NCBI GenBank assembly: GCA_002441135.1
Contig: DJVJ01000038.1
Coordinates: 115,758-179,757 of the forward strand
Reading direction: 5' to 3'
Length of the DNA stretch: 64,000 bases
From: Caryophanales bacterium UBA6259
Lineage (GTDB): Bacteria > Bacillota > Bacilli > Tepidibacillales > Tepidibacillaceae
A program made the position numbers and the translations under genes. A model generated the notes under the pieces. That model saw only the letters and a program-made list of their open reading frames with translations, ran no database searches and was not told where the DNA came from. This document shows positions 60,401 through 64,000 of this stretch, in pieces. Numbering within the stretch: the stretch's first letter is position 1; each line of letters begins with the position of its first letter.

Positions 60401-60422
60401 GCCACACATTCGTGTGGTTTTT
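60401..60422 (+). terminator. Terminator after the sigma operon
   Basis: CCACAC/GTGTGG with loop ATTC, then TTTTT. The stem is identical in sequence to that of the RNA terminator at 59082-59101. Confidence 0.85.
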
Positions 60423-60467
60423 CTAATACTTTAATAAAGTTTAAGTTCTTTAAAGGAATAAAGTATC

Positions 60468-60520
60468 AGAAAAACTAAGGCTTTCGCTATAGACTTGGCG
60501 ATAAGCCAAGTTTTTCTAAT
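60468..60520. repeat. Dispersed hairpin repeat, complete copy B
   Basis: A 50-base quasi-palindrome (60468-60517): AGAAAAACT pairs with AGTTTTTCT, GGCTT with AAGCC, CGC with GCG, around a ten-base loop. An alternative inner hairpin is ACTTGGC/GCCAAGT (60493-60511). AAT follows, as in copies at 27955, 34126 and 49772. Confidence 0.75.
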
Positions 60521-60631
60521 CGTAGGGAAAGTTAATCCCTCTTTGCGAAATTGGAAAGTTGATGAAGAATATTATATTATAGAACTAAGAAAACGATCTG
60601 TTCGTAGTTTGAAAGGTGAGTGGAGAGAGCA

Positions 60632-61903
60632 ATGAAAAATTTTTCGCAGCATTTAGATTTAATTATGGCCGATTTAGAAGCCGGACAATATGAAAAGGGT
60701 TTAAAGGGTTTAGAAGAGTTGGAATCAGTTTCCAAAAAAGAAGAAGAACGACTTGAAATATGTAATATTTATTTATTACTTGGCTTTGTAGATAAGGCAA
60801 AGGAGATATTAAAGGATTTAGAACAGAATTCTAATTACCCAATTGAAATTAATCGATTAAAAGCACAAGTCGAATATAAAGAGGGAAATTTTGATCAGGC
60901 ACAAGAATTGATGCATGAAGTAATCGAACAGCAAGTAACTGAGCAAGATTTAGTGTTTATGTCTCAGCTATATTTTGATGATGGATTACCAGAAGTCTCA
61001 TTAAATTATATAAATAAGGCATTAGCGATAAACGATAGAGAGCCTTTTTATTATTATCAAAAAGGAGTATACTCTTTTGAACTTGGTAATATGGAGGAAA
61101 CAATTGATTGCTTTAGTCAAGCATTAGATTTGGCACCAGAGGAATTATTGTATCAGTTAGCGCTTGGTGAAACTTATTTTCAATATGGAAAGTTTGAAGA
61201 AGCCTTGGAGCAATATGATCAAGTATTAGAAAAATCACCTAATCAAGAAGAAGCACTTTTTCTAAAAGGGATGTTATTAATCCAAATTAATCAGGTAGAA
61301 GATGGGATTTTCTATTTAGAAAAAGTGGCTGAATTACAACCAGAAAATCTAGATTTGTTAATTTCATTAGCAGATGCTTATAAGCGAAATCAACGTTATG
61401 AAAATAGTTTGGAAATATTGAAAAAGATCTTAAACTATGATGAATTTCATTTGCCAGCCTTAAGAAGGCTTGGAGAGATTTATTTATATCATGAAGATTG
61501 GGAAAAAGCAAAAGAAACCTTGGATATTGCTTTGTCGATTGACCCTGAGGATTATAGCCTTAAGCTCATGTATGCTAAAATCTTAAAGGCATATGGTGAT
61601 GTTCAAGAAGCAATCAAGCAATATGAGGATATTCAGGAAGTAGCACCTTTTGAAGGAGAACTATGTAATAATCTAGGGGATCTCTATTTGAAGAGTGGAG
61701 AAATAGAAAAAGCGATAAATTGCTATGAAGAATATTTAAAAATGGAGTCAACCTATACTGTGATGAATCAATTAGCAGCCTGCTATGCAGAATTGAAAAA
61801 CTATTCGAAGGCATTAGATGTAATTAAGACTTCCTTAGAAGTGAATCCTAATCAAGAAAGTCTTGTTACAATAAAAGACCAGCTTGAAGGCTTATTAAAG
61901 TAA
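60632..61903 (+). CDS. ypiA: TPR-repeat protein YpiA
   Basis: The 423-residue protein consists of about ten tetratricopeptide repeats, for example PFYYYQKGVYSFELGNMEE and LLYQLALGETYFQYGKFEEALEQY, with no membrane segment. Length equals B. subtilis YpiA and location (between aro genes and ypiB) agrees. Function is uncertain; TPR proteins mediate protein contacts. ATG 60632 follows GGAGAGAG; GTG 60620 is an alternative start. Confidence 0.88.
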   Translation: MKNFSQHLDLIMADLEAGQYEKGLKGLEELESVSKKEEERLEICNIYLLLGFVDKAKEILKDLEQNSNYPIEINRLKAQVEYKEGNFDQAQELMHEVIEQQVTEQDLVFMSQLYFDDGLPEVSLNYINKALAINDREPFYYYQKGVYSFELGNMEETIDCFSQALDLAPEELLYQLALGETYFQYGKFEEALEQYDQVLEKSPNQEEALFLKGMLLIQINQVEDGIFYLEKVAELQPENLDLLISLADAYKRNQRYENSLEILKKILNYDEFHLPALRRLGEIYLYHEDWEKAKETLDIALSIDPEDYSLKLMYAKILKAYGDVQEAIKQYEDIQEVAPFEGELCNNLGDLYLKSGEIEKAINCYEEYLKMESTYTVMNQLAACYAELKNYSKALDVIKTSLEVNPNQESLVTIKDQLEGLLK

Positions 61904-61920
61904 ATAACAAGGAAGAATGG

Positions 61921-61953
61921 GAAGTGAGGGTTTATACCTTGCTTCTTTTTTTT
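61921..61953 (+). terminator. Terminator after ypiA
   Basis: GAAGTGAGG/CCTTGCTTC (two G-U pairs) and a run of eight T. Confidence 0.88.
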
Positions 61954-62018
61954 GTTTAAAGAATATTTTTTGCTGAAAATGAAATAATAGTAAAAATTGG
62001 AATAAGGGGATGATTGCA

Positions 62019-63134
62019 TTGAATTTAAATGAAATGTTAATTTATGCCGATTTTCAACATATTAACAATATAGTGGATCACTATCATTGTCAATGTGATC
62101 GTCATTCTAAAACAGATATGGTACAAGCCATTCTATTTAAGCTTCTGCGAAAGGACACCTTAAGAGAAATTATTTTACAAGCAGATCGTGAAGATTTAAC
62201 CTTTATCCAACTGTTATATTTAGATTCTAGAACAAAATATACCATTGAAGATTTGTTGGCAAAGGCGAAACAAGCACTTGATCTACATCAAATGGATCGA
62301 AAACCACGTGAACTTGTACTTTCTGGGTTGAAAAAAGGTTGGATTTTTCAAGGAGTAGGAAAGAAAAATGCACTAGTTTATCTTGTACCTGAGGATTTTA
62401 AAAATCGAATTTTAGAAACCATTCATCAAAAGGCGAAGGAAGAGTTAAATCGTGCAGATGATGTACCATTTTATCGAGATGAAACAGATTTAATCTTGTC
62501 GGATTTACATATTTTTTTAAGCTATGTTAAAAATGAAGAAATACTTCTAACTTCAGAAGGTAATATATATAAAAGACAGCAACAGCTTCTATTTAGATTG
62601 TTACATATTAAAGAAGAAATCATCAAAAAACAAGCATGGAGATTTGGGTATGGTCGTCGATATAATGAATATCCAGACCGTTTTTCCTTGATTTATGATT
62701 ATGCTTATTATTTCAAATTAACCGAGGAGAGCGCAAATGGATATTTACAATTGACTTCAAATGGTGAGAAATGGCTACATGAGATCTCCCCATCAAAAGA
62801 AAAAATGAATCTATATCGTTTCTGGCTACGTTTATATAAGTATCCAATTTCCTTTTTGCCGTTGATTGTGAAATACATCGATTTGGTTGCATATAAAGAA
62901 TGGGTTCAATTGGATCAGCTTGAAAGGAAATTAATGTTCTGGATTAAGGAGCATTATTATGAAACAACAGAAATAGTATTTCAAGAAAGAATTATTAAGA
63001 TGTTACATCATCTTGGTGTACTAAAAATTGGGAATATAGAGCACAACGTATATATCCGTGTAACTGATGAAGGTCATCATTGGATTAATGGAATAGAAGG
63101 ATTTCATGTTAAAGAAATTAATATCACAAAATAA
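62019..63134 (+). CDS. Uncharacterised protein resembling a helicase-associated (XPB-like) domain
   Basis: The 371-residue soluble protein has winged-helix-like parts (RELVLSGLKKGWIFQG; FQERIIKMLHHLGVLKIG) and a middle segment LILSDLHIFLSYVKNEEILLTSEGNIYKRQ. That segment resembles the helicase-associated domain found beside XPB-type helicases. No helicase motifs are present. I am not sure of the family. TTG 62019 is chosen behind AAGGGGATGA; an in-frame ATG at 62010 has no spacing from it. Neighbours ypiA and ypiB give no functional hint. Confidence 0.6.
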   Translation: MNLNEMLIYADFQHINNIVDHYHCQCDRHSKTDMVQAILFKLLRKDTLREIILQADREDLTFIQLLYLDSRTKYTIEDLLAKAKQALDLHQMDRKPRELVLSGLKKGWIFQGVGKKNALVYLVPEDFKNRILETIHQKAKEELNRADDVPFYRDETDLILSDLHIFLSYVKNEEILLTSEGNIYKRQQQLLFRLLHIKEEIIKKQAWRFGYGRRYNEYPDRFSLIYDYAYYFKLTEESANGYLQLTSNGEKWLHEISPSKEKMNLYRFWLRLYKYPISFLPLIVKYIDLVAYKEWVQLDQLERKLMFWIKEHYYETTEIVFQERIIKMLHHLGVLKIGNIEHNVYIRVTDEGHHWINGIEGFHVKEINITK

Positions 63135-63233
63135 GAATAAATAATAATGCACCAAAAATTTAAAGGTTTTTCATAGGTATGAATCGAATGAATACAGTAA
63201 AAGATGGATAATACATCTTAAGGAGGAAATCGT

Positions 63234-63758
63234 ATGCTGTATCCATTCCAAGATAAAAAGCCTGCCATAAGCAAAGACGTTTATCTAGCTGATGGTGTCA
63301 AAGTGATTGGCGATGTAGAGATAAAGGATCATTCTAGTGTTTGGTTTAATAGTGTATTGCGAGCTGATTTAGCGCCAATATTGGTTGGAGCTAATACCAA
63401 TATACAAGATCTTAGTGTAATTCACGTAAATAGGAATCAGCCGACAATAATTGAGGATAATGTAACAATTGGTCATTCTGTTGTACTTCACGCATGTACA
63501 ATAAAAAAAGGATCATTAATTGGTATGGGATCCATTATTTTAAGCGGAGCAGAGATTGGAGAGTACACGTTAGTAGCTGCTGGTACTTTAGTACCTGAAA
63601 ATAAAAAATTTCCTTCAAAGGTTCTATTAATGGGTTCACCAGCAAAGATAATTCGAGAATTAAACTTAGAAGAACTTGAGATGATGAAAAAAACAAATGA
63701 AAGCTATATAAATAAAGGAAAAGAGTATTTACAAGTAAAAAAAGTAGATGAATTGTAA
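63234..63758 (+). CDS. Gamma-carbonic-anhydrase-like hexapeptide-repeat protein
   Basis: The 174-residue left-handed beta-helix protein has imperfect hexapeptide repeats and the gamma-class metal histidines in IHVN, IGHS and VVLHAC, followed by a C-terminal helix. Homologues such as YtoA and PaaY are annotated as carbonic anhydrase or acetyltransferase-like; activity cannot be told from sequence. AAGGAGG precedes the ATG. Likely cytosolic trimer. Confidence 0.88.
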   Translation: MLYPFQDKKPAISKDVYLADGVKVIGDVEIKDHSSVWFNSVLRADLAPILVGANTNIQDLSVIHVNRNQPTIIEDNVTIGHSVVLHACTIKKGSLIGMGSIILSGAEIGEYTLVAAGTLVPENKKFPSKVLLMGSPAKIIRELNLEELEMMKKTNESYINKGKEYLQVKKVDEL

Positions 63759-63842
63759 AAAAATTAATAAAATTTTTTGGTTTCCTGAATATAATATAAA
63801 ACCACCAACATAATTATAAAGTAGGAGGTAGGCACTCAAAAT

Positions 63843-64000
63843 ATGATTTCTCTACAAGACAAGAAAGCTTTTATCAACTGGTTTTTGGAAAACTACACAA
63901 TTGCCAAAAGAGAAGCTGCTTGGCTATTAACTTACATCGCGTCTAATCATCAATTATTAGAAAAGGCACATTTTGTTGAGGATGTTCAAGGCCTACCCAA
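63843..64000 (+). CDS. ypiB: YpiB (UPF0302) family protein, N-terminal part
   Basis: The gene runs off the right end of the window; 52 complete codons are visible. The protein opens MISLQDKKAFINWFLENY and continues with REAAWLLTYIASNHQLLEKAHFVEDV, the N-terminal pattern of UPF0302 proteins such as B. subtilis YpiB. AGGAGGTAGG lies about 11-14 bases upstream, longer than normal. Location after ypiA agrees with B. subtilis. Function unknown. Confidence 0.8.
   Translation, partial: MISLQDKKAFINWFLENYTIAKREAAWLLTYIASNHQLLEKAHFVEDVQGLP

Overview
The window is one continuous piece of a low-GC, endospore-forming Firmicute chromosome of the Bacillaceae type. The evidence is a dense set of sporulation genes (spoVA operon, gerW, dacB, spmAB, sleB-ypeB, spoIVA), AAGGAGG-type ribosome binding sites, frequent TTG/GTG starts, U-tract terminators, and a gene order that follows the Bacillus subtilis spoVA-to-ypiB segment. 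Nearly all genes are on the + strand. A pyruvate/2-oxoacid:ferredoxin oxidoreductase, two ferredoxins, and a resDE pair without resABC suggest an anaerobic or facultative relative (Vulcanibacillus/Tepidibacillus-like would fit; this is inference). I see no prophage, IS element, CRISPR array or rRNA.

Layout. 1-4.7 kb: spoVA operon, from the end of spoVAA to spoVAF. 4.7-6.4 kb: promoter, lysine riboswitch and lysA. 6.5-9.1 kb: condensin subunits scpA-scpB, then ytfI-gerW. 9.1-11.5 kb: dacB-spmA-spmB. 11.6-16.1 kb: rluB, resDE and a LysM/M14 peptidase. 16.2-21.4 kb: ferredoxin and an unknown membrane-anchored protein (both -), then ypbB-recS-ypbD-ypbE. 21.6-25.1 kb: two-gene oxidoreductase operon with its own promoter. 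25.1-29.8 kb: membrane protein, polysaccharide deacetylase lipoprotein (-), MerR-type regulator, small membrane protein, MecA-family adaptor and ddl. 29.9-33.8 kb: a DnaG-core/DnaB-helicase fusion, gudB and asparaginase (-). 33.9-41.1 kb: zinc-knuckle microprotein, sleB-ypeB, PilZ protein, ypfB, cmk, plsC, a membrane protein, S1-domain protein, fni. 41.2-47.5 kb: yphA, YIEGIA protein and partner, der, gpsA, a [2Fe-2S] ferredoxin, spoIVA. 47.6-53.7 kb: hup, folE, tRNA-Pro, LysM protein (-), mtrB (TRAP), hypothetical, hepS-menG-hepT, ndk. 53.8-59.0 kb: cheR, two small proteins, aroF-aroB-aroA. 59.0-64 kb: a candidate structured RNA, an ECF sigma factor with a membrane partner, ypiA (TPR), a putative helicase-associated-domain protein, gamma-carbonic-anhydrase-like protein, start of ypiB.

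How the genes work together. The sporulation genes cover forespore loading with dipicolinate (SpoVA), cortex modification and dehydration (DacB, SpmAB), coat assembly (SpoIVA) and germination (GerW, SleB-YpeB). hepS-menG-hepT make menaquinone, aroF-aroB-aroA feed chorismate to it, and ResDE probably controls respiratory or fermentative genes. The oxidoreductase and ferredoxin form a low-potential electron route. gudB and asparaginase supply amino-acid catabolism.

Most worth a second look: (i) the chromosomal fusion at 29.9 kb, where a Toprim core without its catalytic acids sits on an intact DnaB-type motor; (ii) a dispersed quasi-palindromic repeat with one 50-bp full copy and three degenerate copies; (iii) a promoter-hairpin-hairpin-terminator unit at 59.0 kb in front of an ECF sigma operon; (iv) a MerR/B12-type regulator lacking the cobalamin histidine, with a palindrome just upstream of its -10 box; (v) a gene whose Shine-Dalgarno lies inside the preceding terminator. 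Gaps over about 300 bases are accounted for: 4663-5078 (riboswitch), 21398-21770 (terminator, inverted repeat, promoter), 27834-28212 (terminator, two hairpins, AT-rich DNA) and 58951-59292 (structured RNA and ECF promoter).
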